NCBI GenBank assembly: GCA_022865725.1
Contig: JALHTP010000244.1
Location: 1 to 10,165 of the forward strand
Reading direction: 5' to 3'
DNA from: Methyloceanibacter sp.
GTDB lineage: Bacteria; Pseudomonadota; Alphaproteobacteria; Rhizobiales; Methyloligellaceae
Length of the DNA: 10,165 nt
The translations under genes and the position numbers were made by a program. Of the stretch, positions 1-6,499 are shown piece after piece. The notes below the pieces were generated by a model. It saw only the letters and a program-made list of their open reading frames with translations. It was not told where the DNA came from and did not search any database. Position 1 is the stretch's first letter; each line of letters begins with the position of its first letter.

Positions 1-600
1 ACGTCGCCTTACGTGAAGAATCTCAAGCTGCTCGGCATCGACGCCAGCATCCGCATGGTCGATCCCGCGCAGTATCAACAGCGCCTCAAGGACTTCGATT
101 TCGACATCACCACCGAGCGCTATGTCATGCGCAACACGCCCGGCGTCGAGCTCAGGAGCTACTTCGGCTCCGCCGCGGCCAAGATGGACGGCTCGCTCAA
201 TCTTGCCGGCATCGCCGATCCCGCCGTCGATGCCCTGATCGAGCGCGTCATCGCCGCCAAGAGCCGCGAGGAGCTCAACGTTGCGTCGACCGCGCTCGAC
301 CGCGTGCTGCGGGCCGGCCATTATTGGGTGCCGCACTGGTACAAGGCCTCGAACTCGATCGCCTATTGGGACAAATTCTCGCGGCCCGAGACCAAGCCGC
401 GCTTCGACCGTGGCATCCTGGACACCTGGTGGTATGACGAGGCCAAAGCTGCCAAACTGACGGCAAATGTCGCGAGCACTCCCGATGCCGCGGCACAGCC
501 GACCTCGCGGCGCCCGCTTCTGATCCTCGCCGCCCTGATCGGGCTCGGGCTCGCGGTTTACTTTGTCGTGCGACGGAGAAGGCCTGCCCGAACGCCATGA
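1..600 (+). CDS. yejA: YejA-like peptide ABC transporter substrate-binding protein, 3' end, with C-terminal membrane anchor
   Basis: This is the last 199 codons of an extracytoplasmic solute-binding protein of the SBP_bac_5 (OppA/DppA) family. The reading frame is open from base 1, so the true start lies upstream; the GTG at 13 is internal. The segment with YWVPHWYKASNSIAYWDKF, followed by FDRGILDTWWYDEAKAAKL, is typical of the end of YejA proteins, and yejB, yejE and yejF follow in order. YejA-type proteins bind oligopeptides, microcin C-like compounds or muropeptides in the periplasm and deliver them to the YejBE channel. Oddly, the chain does not stop after the DTWW/EAKAAKL segment as usual. 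It continues through an Ala/Pro/Thr-rich linker, a 19-residue hydrophobic stretch (bases 514-570) and an RRRR cluster, which predicts a tail anchor in the inner membrane. The stop overlaps the yejB start by 4 bases (ATGA). Confidence 0.88.
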   Translation, partial: TSPYVKNLKLLGIDASIRMVDPAQYQQRLKDFDFDITTERYVMRNTPGVELRSYFGSAAAKMDGSLNLAGIADPAVDALIERVIAAKSREELNVASTALDRVLRAGHYWVPHWYKASNSIAYWDKFSRPETKPRFDRGILDTWWYDEAKAAKLTANVASTPDAAAQPTSRRPLLILAALIGLGLAVYFVVRRRRPARTP

Positions 601-1709
601 CCGCCTATATCCTTCGCCGCATTCTGCTGATCCTGCCGACCATGCTCGGCATCATGCTGCTGACATTCGCCATGGTGCAGTTTGCTCCCGGCGGCCCGGT
701 GGAGCAGCTGATCGCCAAGCTCAGCGGCACCGACCCGGGGGCCACGGCGAATTTCAGCGGCGGCGGCGGCGATTTCTCGGGGCGTCCCGGCCAAGGCGGC
801 GTCCCCGGCGACGTGTCGGCGCCCTCCAAATATCGCGGGGCGCAAGGGCTCGACCCCGAGTTCATCGCCATGCTGGAGAAGCAGTTCGGCTTCGACAAGC
901 CGGCATATGAGCGCTTCGGTATCCTGTTGTGGAACTATCTCCGCTTCGATTTCGGCGAGAGCTATTTTCGCGACACCAGCGTGCTCAATCTCATTCGCGA
1001 AAAATTGCCGGTGTCGATCTCGCTCGGGCTTTGGATGACGCTGCTCTCCTACGCCATCTCCATCCCGCTCGGCATTCGCAAGGCGGTCCGCGACGGCTCC
1101 CGCTTCGACGTGTCGACGAGCGCGGTGATCATCGTCGGCTATGCCATTCCAGGATTTCTCTTCGCGGTGTTCATGATCGTGCTGTTCGCCGGCGGGTCCT
1201 TCCTGCAGGTCTTCCCGTTGCGCGGGCTCGTGTCGGAGAATTGGTCAGAGCTGCCCTGGTATCTGAAGATCACCGACTATTTCTGGCATCTGACGTTGCC
1301 ACTGGTCGCCATGGCCTTGTCGGCCTTCGCCACGACGACCTTTCTCACCAAGAACTCGTTCCTGGAGGAGATCAGGAAGCAATATGTGATGACGGCGCAG
1401 GCCAAGGGGCTGACCGAGAACCAAGTGCTGTACGGGCACGTGTTCCGCAACGCGATGCTGATCGTCATCGCCGGGTTCCCGGGCGCCTTCATCGGCGCCT
1501 TCTTCGCCGGCTCGCTCCTGATCGAGACCATTTTCAGCCTCGAGGGAATCGGACTGCTCAGCTTCGAATCGCTGGTGACCCGGGACTATCCCGTGGTGTT
1601 CGCCACCGTCTATATCTTCTCGCTGATGGGGCTCGCCCTCAATCTCCTCTCCGACCTCATCTATATGTGGGTCGATCCACGCATCGATTTCGAGTCCCGC
1701 GAGGTGTGA
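597..1709 (+). CDS. yejB: Peptide/microcin C-type ABC transporter permease YejB
   Basis: This is an inner-membrane permease of the DppB/OppB class, 370 residues, close to the roughly 364 of E. coli YejB. The N terminus (MTAYILRRILLILPTMLGIM) is the first membrane helix. It is followed by the APGGPVEQ segment and a Gly-rich periplasmic stretch (about residues 54-72), which precedes the family-typical KYRGAQGLDPE. Further family blocks are LPVSISLGLW, PLGIRKAV, PLRGLVSENW and the C-terminal VDPRIDFESR. The cytoplasmic EAA loop that contacts the ATPase lies at about residues 257-286 (KQYVMTAQAKGL through HVFRNAM). The ATG at 597 overlaps the yejA stop, indicating translational coupling. It should pair with YejE to form the channel energised by YejF. 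The assignment is secure; the substrate cannot be read from the permease. Confidence 0.95.
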   Translation: MTAYILRRILLILPTMLGIMLLTFAMVQFAPGGPVEQLIAKLSGTDPGATANFSGGGGDFSGRPGQGGVPGDVSAPSKYRGAQGLDPEFIAMLEKQFGFDKPAYERFGILLWNYLRFDFGESYFRDTSVLNLIREKLPVSISLGLWMTLLSYAISIPLGIRKAVRDGSRFDVSTSAVIIVGYAIPGFLFAVFMIVLFAGGSFLQVFPLRGLVSENWSELPWYLKITDYFWHLTLPLVAMALSAFATTTFLTKNSFLEEIRKQYVMTAQAKGLTENQVLYGHVFRNAMLIVIAGFPGAFIGAFFAGSLLIETIFSLEGIGLLSFESLVTRDYPVVFATVYIFSLMGLALNLLSDLIYMWVDPRIDFESREV

Positions 1710-1715
1710 TCCCGC

Positions 1716-2879
1716 ATGGACGCGCCGACCGACACCACGATCATCGAAGAGGTGACCGCCCAGGGGTTGCCGCAGCCGCGGCCCTGGCTCTCTCCCTTGC
1801 AGCGGCGGCGCTGGGAGGTTTTCAGGCTCAACGGGCGCGGCTACTGGTCCTTGTGGATCTTTCTCGTCCTGTTCGGCATCACCCTGTGCTCGGAGTTCAT
1901 CGCCAACGACAAGCCGATCCTCATCAAATATGAGGGCCAATTCTACTGGCCGATCTTCAGCGCATATCCCGAGACGGAGTTCGGCGGCGTGTTCGAGACC
2001 GAGGCCAACTATCGCGATGCCGCGGTGAAGGAGATGATCGAGCAGAAGAACGGCTGGATCCTCTGGCCGCCCATTCGCTTCTCCTACGACACGCCAAATA
2101 AAAATCCGCCGATGGCGTTTCCCGTCAAGCCGACCTGGATGCTCACCGACGAGGATTGCAAGCTCGCGATCGAACGTGGCTTCCACCCTTGCGATGCCAG
2201 CCTCGAATGGAACTGGCTCGGCACCGACGATCAGGGGCGCGATCTCATCGCCCGTATCCTCTACGGCTTTCGCCTTTCGGTTCTGTTCGGGCTCATCCTC
2301 ACCCTGTTGGCCTCGGTCATCGGCATTGCCGCCGGCGCGGTGCAGGGCTTTTTCGGCGGCTGGACCGACCTCCTGTTCCAACGCTTCATCGAAGTGTGGA
2401 CGAGCGTTCCGACGCTGTATTTCTTGATCATCGTCGCCGCCGTCATAGAGCCGAATTTCTGGATTCTGCTGGGTATCCTGCTTGCCTTCTCCTGGGTGGC
2501 GCTGGTCGGCGTGGTCCGCGCCGAGTTCCTGCGCGCGCGGAACTTCGAATATGTCACCGCGGCGCGCGCGCTTGGGCTGGGCAATATGCGCATCATCTTC
2601 AGGCATCTCTTGCCCAACGCCATGGTGGCGACGCTGACCTTCGTGCCGTTCATCTTGAACGGCTCCATCACCACCCTTACCTCACTGGACTTTCTGGGCT
2701 TCGGCCTGCCGCCGGGCTCGCCGTCGCTCGGCGAGATGCTGCAGCAAGGCAAGGACAATCTACAGGCGCCATGGCTCGCGCTGACCGCCTTCTTCGTCAT
2801 CGCCATCATGCTGAGCCTGCTTATCTTCATCGGCGAGGCGGTGCGCGACGCGCTCGACCCGCGCAAGACATTGGCGTGA
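1716..2879 (+). CDS. yejE: Peptide/microcin C-type ABC transporter permease YejE
   Basis: This is the second permease, of the DppC/OppC class, 387 residues (E. coli YejE is about 341). The extra length sits in an N-terminal cytoplasmic extension and in a periplasmic insert at about residues 133-165. RGYWSLWIFLVLFGITLCSE (from residue 41) is the first membrane helix and is nearly identical in kind to E. coli YejE. NWLGTDDQGRDLIARILYG (166-184) is the classic block before the core membrane domain. The EAA loop is at about 270-301 (EFLRARNFEYVTAARALG through HLLPNAM). The chain ends with FIGEAVRDALDPRK. The insert carries two cysteines (C148 and C159) that could form a disulfide in the periplasm. 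A GAGGT ribosome site (1701-1705) sits inside the end of yejB, 10 bases before this ATG. The gene lies 6 bases after yejB in the same operon. Confidence 0.95.
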   Translation: MDAPTDTTIIEEVTAQGLPQPRPWLSPLQRRRWEVFRLNGRGYWSLWIFLVLFGITLCSEFIANDKPILIKYEGQFYWPIFSAYPETEFGGVFETEANYRDAAVKEMIEQKNGWILWPPIRFSYDTPNKNPPMAFPVKPTWMLTDEDCKLAIERGFHPCDASLEWNWLGTDDQGRDLIARILYGFRLSVLFGLILTLLASVIGIAAGAVQGFFGGWTDLLFQRFIEVWTSVPTLYFLIIVAAVIEPNFWILLGILLAFSWVALVGVVRAEFLRARNFEYVTAARALGLGNMRIIFRHLLPNAMVATLTFVPFILNGSITTLTSLDFLGFGLPPGSPSLGEMLQQGKDNLQAPWLALTAFFVIAIMLSLLIFIGEAVRDALDPRKTLA

Positions 2880-2885
2880 CGCAAG

Positions 2886-3803
2886 ATGCACGGATCGCAT
2901 TCGCATAATCACGGATCGAGCGGCCACAGCCACGGCGCCGCTCATACCAACAATGAATGGCGCATGGGGCTCGCCGCGGCTCTTACCGGCGCCTTCATGT
3001 TCGCGGAGGTGGGCGGCGGCATCGCCGCGGGCTCGCTCGCGCTGATCGCCGACGCGGGCCACATGCTCACCGACTTTGCGTCGCTTTCGCTGGCCTGGTT
3101 CGGGTTCAGGCTCTCGCGGCGCCCCGCCGACTGGAGGCGCACCTATGGCTTCGACCGCTTCCAGATCCTGGTCGCCTTCGCCAACGGCCTGGCGCTGTTC
3201 GCCATCGCCGCGTGGATCGTCTACGAGGCGATCGAGCGGCTGATAACGACGCAAGTGGTCTCAGGCGGCATCATGGTCGTGGTGGCCGCGCTGGGTCTGC
3301 TCGTGAACATCGCCGCGTTCCTATTGCTGCGAGGCGCCGACCGCGACAATCTCAATATCCGCGGCGCCGCCATCCATGTGCTCGGCGACCTGCTCGGCTC
3401 GGTGGCGGCGCTCGTCGCCGGCGGGGTGATCCTCTTCACCGGCTGGACCCCGATCGATCCCCTGCTCTCTCTGGTGGTCGCCCTCATCATCGTCCGGAGC
3501 GGCTGGCAGGTGGTGGCCGATTCCGGGCATATCCTGCTCGAAGGCGCCCCCGGAGAGCTCGATACGCGGCTGATTGGCCCCGATCTCATCGCCAATATCA
3601 AAGGCATCAAGGAGGTCCATCATGTGCATGTCTGGTCGATCACGCAAAGCCGGCGCATGGTGACGCTGCATGCCTGTATCGGGGAGACCGACAATTCGGA
3701 TGCAATCGTGAAGAGCATCAAGGCGCGGCTCAAGGAGCGTTTCGGGCTCGACCACGCCACCGTCGAGATCGAGCGCGGCGCTTGCGCCGATGCCGGCTGC
3801 TGA
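2886..3803 (+). CDS. Cation diffusion facilitator (CDF) zinc/divalent metal exporter
   Basis: This 305-residue CDF-family protein (CzcD/ZitB type) exchanges cytoplasmic Zn2+ or similar ions for protons. The N terminus is His-rich (seven His in the first 20 residues). About six membrane helices follow from residue 27. The metal-site HxxxD pairs are in helix 2 (H59-M-L-T-D63, within IADAGHMLTD) and helix 5 (H164-V-L-G-D168); in this family the HD-HD pattern is associated with Zn/Cd transport. The loop between helices 4 and 5 is short and not His-rich, so the N-terminal histidines may serve as the metal collector. The cytoplasmic C-terminal domain has HHVHVW (245-250), H290 and terminal cysteines (C300, C305). 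The gene sits 6 bases after yejE and 7 bases before yejF, an unusual place for a metal exporter. No strong ribosome site precedes the ATG, so translation may depend on coupling to yejE. Confidence 0.93.
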   Translation: MHGSHSHNHGSSGHSHGAAHTNNEWRMGLAAALTGAFMFAEVGGGIAAGSLALIADAGHMLTDFASLSLAWFGFRLSRRPADWRRTYGFDRFQILVAFANGLALFAIAAWIVYEAIERLITTQVVSGGIMVVVAALGLLVNIAAFLLLRGADRDNLNIRGAAIHVLGDLLGSVAALVAGGVILFTGWTPIDPLLSLVVALIIVRSGWQVVADSGHILLEGAPGELDTRLIGPDLIANIKGIKEVHHVHVWSITQSRRMVTLHACIGETDNSDAIVKSIKARLKERFGLDHATVEIERGACADAGC

Positions 3804-3810
3804 GGACGCG

Positions 3811-5442
3811 ATGAGCAACCCACCCCTGATCTCGGTCGAGGACCTCTCCGTCGATTTCCGCTCTGGCGAAAGGGTCACCCACGCCGTCCGCCACGTGTCC
3901 TTCGATATCGGCGACGCCGAGACGGTGGCGCTGGTAGGCGAGTCCGGCTCCGGGAAAACCGTGACGGCACTTTCGATCCTCAAGCTCCTCCCCTACCCGA
4001 CCGCCTCGCACCCATCGGGAATAATCCGGTTCAACGGGGAGAATGTCTTGGCGCTTCCGCAAGCGGCGCTGCGCAAGATCAGAGGCAACAAGATCTCTAT
4101 GATCTTCCAGGAGCCGATGACCTCGCTCAACCCGCTGCACACCATCGAGAACCAGGTCGGCGAGGTGTTGAAGATCCATCGGGGGCTGTCGGACCGGGCG
4201 GCGCGAACGCGCGTGCTCGACCTCCTCGATAAGGTCGGCATCGACGATCCCAAAGGGCGGCTTCAGTCCTATCCGCACCAGCTCTCCGGTGGCCAGCGGC
4301 AAAGGGTGATGATCGCCATGGCGCTCGCCAACGAGCCCGACCTTCTCATCGCCGACGAGCCGACCACCGCGCTCGACGTCACTATCCAGGCGCAGATCCT
4401 CGACCTCCTGCTCAAGCTCAAGGCCGAGTTCAACATGGCCATGCTGCTGATCACCCACGATCTCGGCATCGTGCGCAAGATGGCCGACCGCGTCTGCGTC
4501 ATGAACGACGGCAAGATCGTCGAGCGGGGCGAGACGCGCGCGCTGTTCGCCAACCCGCAGCATCCCTACACCAAGCATCTCATCGCCTCGGAGCCGAAGG
4601 GTTCGCCACCGCCGGAAGACGCCAAGGCGAAGACCATCCTCGAGGCCAAGGATTTGCGCGTGTGGTTTCCGATCAAGCGCGGCTTCCTCAGGCATACGGT
4701 CGGCCATATCAAGGCGGTCGACGGCATCGATCTCACCGTCAAGGAAGGCCAGACCCTTGGCGTGGTCGGCGAGTCCGGCTCAGGCAAGACGACGCTGGGC
4801 TTGGCGCTGCTCAGGCTGGTGTCGAGCGAGGGACCCATCGTCTATCTCGGCGACCGCATCGACGGCTACGATTCCAAGCGCATGCGGCCGCTCAGGCGCC
4901 ACATGCAGATCGTGTTTCAGGACCCTTACGGCTCGCTCTCTCCCCGCTTCTCGGTGGGGCAGATCATCGAGGAGGGGCTTTCGATCCAGGCTCCCGGACT
5001 CTCCCACGCCGAGAAAGACGCGCGCGTCGCTCGCGCGCTCAAGGAGGTCGGGCTCGATCCCGCGCTGCGCGACCGCTACCCGCATGAATTCTCGGGCGGC
5101 CAGCGCCAGCGCATCGCCATCGCCAGGGCGCTCGTGCTCGAACCGAAATTCCTCATTCTCGATGAGCCGACATCGGCGCTCGACGTCTCGGTGCAGGCGC
5201 AGATCGTCGATCTCCTGCGTGAACTGCAGCGCCGGCACAAGCTCGCTTATCTCTTCATCAGCCACGATTTGAAGGTCATTCGGGCGCTCGCCAACTCGAT
5301 CATCGTGCTGCGCCACGGCAAGGTGGTGGAGCAAGGCCCGTCGCAGACCGTGTTCGCTCATCCTAAGACCGACTACACCAAAGCGCTGCTCGCCGCCGCC
5401 TTCGAGCTCGAGGCCACGCGCGGCGAAGCCGTCGCGACTTAG
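3811..5442 (+). CDS. yejF: Peptide ABC transporter ATP-binding protein YejF (two fused ATPase domains)
   Basis: This cytoplasmic ATPase powers the YejBE channel. It has 543 residues and carries both nucleotide-binding domains in one chain, as E. coli YejF (529) does. Domain 1 has Walker A GESGSGKT at 43-50, signature LSGGQ at 158-162, Walker B with D182-E183 and switch His216. Domain 2 has Walker A GESGSGKT at 320-327, signature FSGGQ at 427-431, Walker B D451-E452 and switch His485. All catalytic residues are present in both halves. Each domain is followed by the oligopeptide-type region (HPYTKHLI, then KTDYTKALLAA). I chose the ATG at 3811 because a GAGGA ribosome site (3802-3806) lies just upstream and homologues begin at this point. 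An ATG at 3790 would add 7 residues and overlap the metal-exporter gene. This is the last gene of the yej operon. Confidence 0.95.
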   Translation: MSNPPLISVEDLSVDFRSGERVTHAVRHVSFDIGDAETVALVGESGSGKTVTALSILKLLPYPTASHPSGIIRFNGENVLALPQAALRKIRGNKISMIFQEPMTSLNPLHTIENQVGEVLKIHRGLSDRAARTRVLDLLDKVGIDDPKGRLQSYPHQLSGGQRQRVMIAMALANEPDLLIADEPTTALDVTIQAQILDLLLKLKAEFNMAMLLITHDLGIVRKMADRVCVMNDGKIVERGETRALFANPQHPYTKHLIASEPKGSPPPEDAKAKTILEAKDLRVWFPIKRGFLRHTVGHIKAVDGIDLTVKEGQTLGVVGESGSGKTTLGLALLRLVSSEGPIVYLGDRIDGYDSKRMRPLRRHMQIVFQDPYGSLSPRFSVGQIIEEGLSIQAPGLSHAEKDARVARALKEVGLDPALRDRYPHEFSGGQRQRIAIARALVLEPKFLILDEPTSALDVSVQAQIVDLLRELQRRHKLAYLFISHDLKVIRALANSIIVLRHGKVVEQGPSQTVFAHPKTDYTKALLAAAFELEATRGEAVAT

Positions 5443-5451
5443 AAGATCATT

Positions 5452-5476
5452 GGAACTCTCGGCCGGTCCGGACGTT
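5452..5476 (+). promoter_or_regulatory. EcfG-type (general stress response) promoter
   Basis: GGAAC at 5452-5456 and CGTT at 5473-5476 are separated by 16 bases. This exactly matches the alphaproteobacterial EcfG/SigT promoter pattern (GGAAC-N16/17-CGTT). It starts 9 bases after the yejF stop and points at the 25-codon gene at 5521, giving an inferred start of transcription near 5483 and a leader of about 38 bases. Both boxes are seen directly; use by EcfG is inferred. Confidence 0.7.
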
Positions 5477-5478
5477 GT

Positions 5479-5502
5479 TAGGGGCAGTTAGTCACCCCCC
5501 TA
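5479..5502. repeat. Short inverted repeat TAGGGG-N12-CCCCTA
   Basis: TAGGGG (5479-5484) and CCCCTA (5497-5502) are perfect 6-base inverted arms with a 12-base spacer. They lie just downstream of the EcfG-type promoter and before the ribosome site of the 25-codon gene. They could be an operator at the transcription start or a weak leader hairpin. There is no T-run after it, so I do not call it a terminator of the yej operon. Confidence 0.4.
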
Positions 5503-5520
5503 GACACGGAAGAACGGACC

Positions 5521-5598
5521 ATGCGTGGTGTATTGTTGTGGCTGATCGGCCTTCCAATCCCGAGCATCATCCTGCTCTATTTGTTCCACGTCATCTAG
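5521..5598 (+). CDS. 25-residue hydrophobic small membrane protein
   Basis: The frame runs from ATG at 5521 to TAG at 5596-5598 and encodes 25 residues. The protein begins MRGVLLWLIGLPIPS and ends LYLFHVI. Apart from Arg2 and His23 it is almost wholly hydrophobic, so it should be one inner-membrane helix, with a Pro-Ile-Pro kink in the middle and the positive N terminus inside. A purine-rich ribosome site (GGAAGA, 5508-5513) sits 7 bases before the ATG, and an exact EcfG-type promoter lies upstream. From memory, very short proteins of the pattern MRGxLLWLIGxPIP are frequent in Rhizobiales genomes as unnamed hypotheticals; I could not verify this here. The function is unknown. The 3' end overlaps the stop of the opposing NlpC/P60 gene by 8 bases. 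Confidence 0.72.
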   Translation: MRGVLLWLIGLPIPSIILLYLFHVI

Positions 5599-6499
5599 CG
5601 TTGCGTTGCAGCGGCGGCTTCCGGCGACCCGGGAGCCGCCGCACGCATGTCACCTCAAACCCCACATCCTTGATGCGCTTTCTCGCCCGCGCGAAAGGCT
5701 CGACCTCGACCGCCATGTGGGACGCGTTGGCGTGCAGGAGGTCCTTCTCGCTCGTCATGATGCCGACATGCCCGTCCCAGAACACGAGATCGCCGCGGCG
5801 GAGCTTGACGCCCCTTCGCCAGTCGATTTCGCGCCCGAGCTCGGCCGCCTGCATATCGGCGTCGCGCGGTGCCGCGTGCCCCGCAGCCTCGACGGCGAGC
5901 TGAACTAGCCCTGAGCAGTCGAGGCCAACACTGGTGCGGCCGCCCCAGAGATAGGGCGTGCCGAGAAACCTCTCGGCGATTGCGACGAAGTCGGGCGCGG
6001 CGTCGCCGATCGGCAAAGCATGTCCGGCGAAGACATAGCCTCCACCCGCAAGGGCGAGGAACCTGCCGTTCGTCCCCGTGGCGGTGACGAGCGCGTTAAG
6101 GCTGAGCAGCAAAAGCGGGGGCGTCTTGCCGTCGGGCTCGGGATAAACGTAAGTGCGTAGGACCGCGATCCGGTGCGTGGGCGCCACGATCTTGCTGGTG
6201 AGGCCTTCACTCGGCATGTAGCCGACATAGAGGTCGCGGGACGACTGCACCCAGGCCCAGCCCTCGCTCTCGTCATAGACAACCACGGTCTCGCCGAAGA
6301 GCGCCTCGCTGTCGAGCGTCGCGTCGAAGCGCGGCTTCCGCCGCAAGGGCAGCACCGAGACACCGACCTGGCGGAGCTGTCCCGTCACATAGCGCTCGGC
6401 CTTGACGAGATCGCGCAGCGACGAGGCAGCGAGATCTCCGCGATAAGCGTTGCGCCGCTTATCGGGCAAGCCCTGATCAAGCAAGACCTCGCCGGTCAC
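5591..6499 (-). CDS. NlpC/P60 family (C40) SH3-domain endopeptidase, YkfC-like, cytoplasmic
   Basis: This 302-residue cysteine peptidase probably cleaves the gamma-D-Glu to diaminopimelate bond of cell-wall peptides. Residues about 40-105 and 106-165 are SH3-like (for example SVLPLRRKPRFDA and ETVVVYDESEGWAWVQ). The catalytic NlpC/P60 domain runs from about 168 to 290. The catalytic Cys is C195 in YLWGGRTSVGLDCSGL, His is H244 in WDGHVGIM, and the third polar residue is H256 in LLHAN. PRDADMQ (211-217) matches the conserved substrate-side loop. No signal peptide or membrane helix is visible at the N terminus, so it should be cytoplasmic. This layout matches YkfC of Bacillus and the cyanobacterial AvPCP type, which need a free N-terminal L-Ala and act in muropeptide recycling. 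The start is a GTG that overlaps the upstream aminopeptidase stop (GTGA), so it is translationally coupled. Substrate specificity is inferred. Confidence 0.9.
   Translation of the reverse strand: MTGEVLLDQGLPDKRRNAYRGDLAASSLRDLVKAERYVTGQLRQVGVSVLPLRRKPRFDATLDSEALFGETVVVYDESEGWAWVQSSRDLYVGYMPSEGLTSKIVAPTHRIAVLRTYVYPEPDGKTPPLLLLSLNALVTATGTNGRFLALAGGGYVFAGHALPIGDAAPDFVAIAERFLGTPYLWGGRTSVGLDCSGLVQLAVEAAGHAAPRDADMQAAELGREIDWRRGVKLRRGDLVFWDGHVGIMTSEKDLLHANASHMAVEVEPFARARKRIKDVGFEVTCVRRLPGRRKPPLQRNAR

Noticed and set aside
511..600. PEP-CTERM or similar sorting signal at the end of the YejA-like protein
   Set aside because: The helix-plus-arginine layout is similar, but no PEP or Gly-Gly motif precedes the helix, so a simple tail anchor is the better reading.
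1245..2606. 453-codon minus-strand open frame across yejB and yejE
   Set aside because: It spans two clearly real genes and their junction on the other strand, with a charge-rich composition typical of antisense shadows.
3790..3810. Earlier ATG start for yejF
   Set aside because: It overlaps the metal-exporter gene by 14 bases and lacks a ribosome site, whereas the ATG at 3811 follows GAGGA and matches where homologues begin.
3730..4707. 325-codon minus-strand frame opposite yejF
   Set aside because: The opposite strand encodes an ATPase domain with all motifs intact; this frame is Arg/Glu/Asp/Leu-rich with no motif.
5443..5520. Rho-independent terminator after yejF
   Set aside because: The only inverted repeat (TAGGGG/CCCCTA) has no T-run after it and lies downstream of a promoter match, so it fits a regulatory role better.
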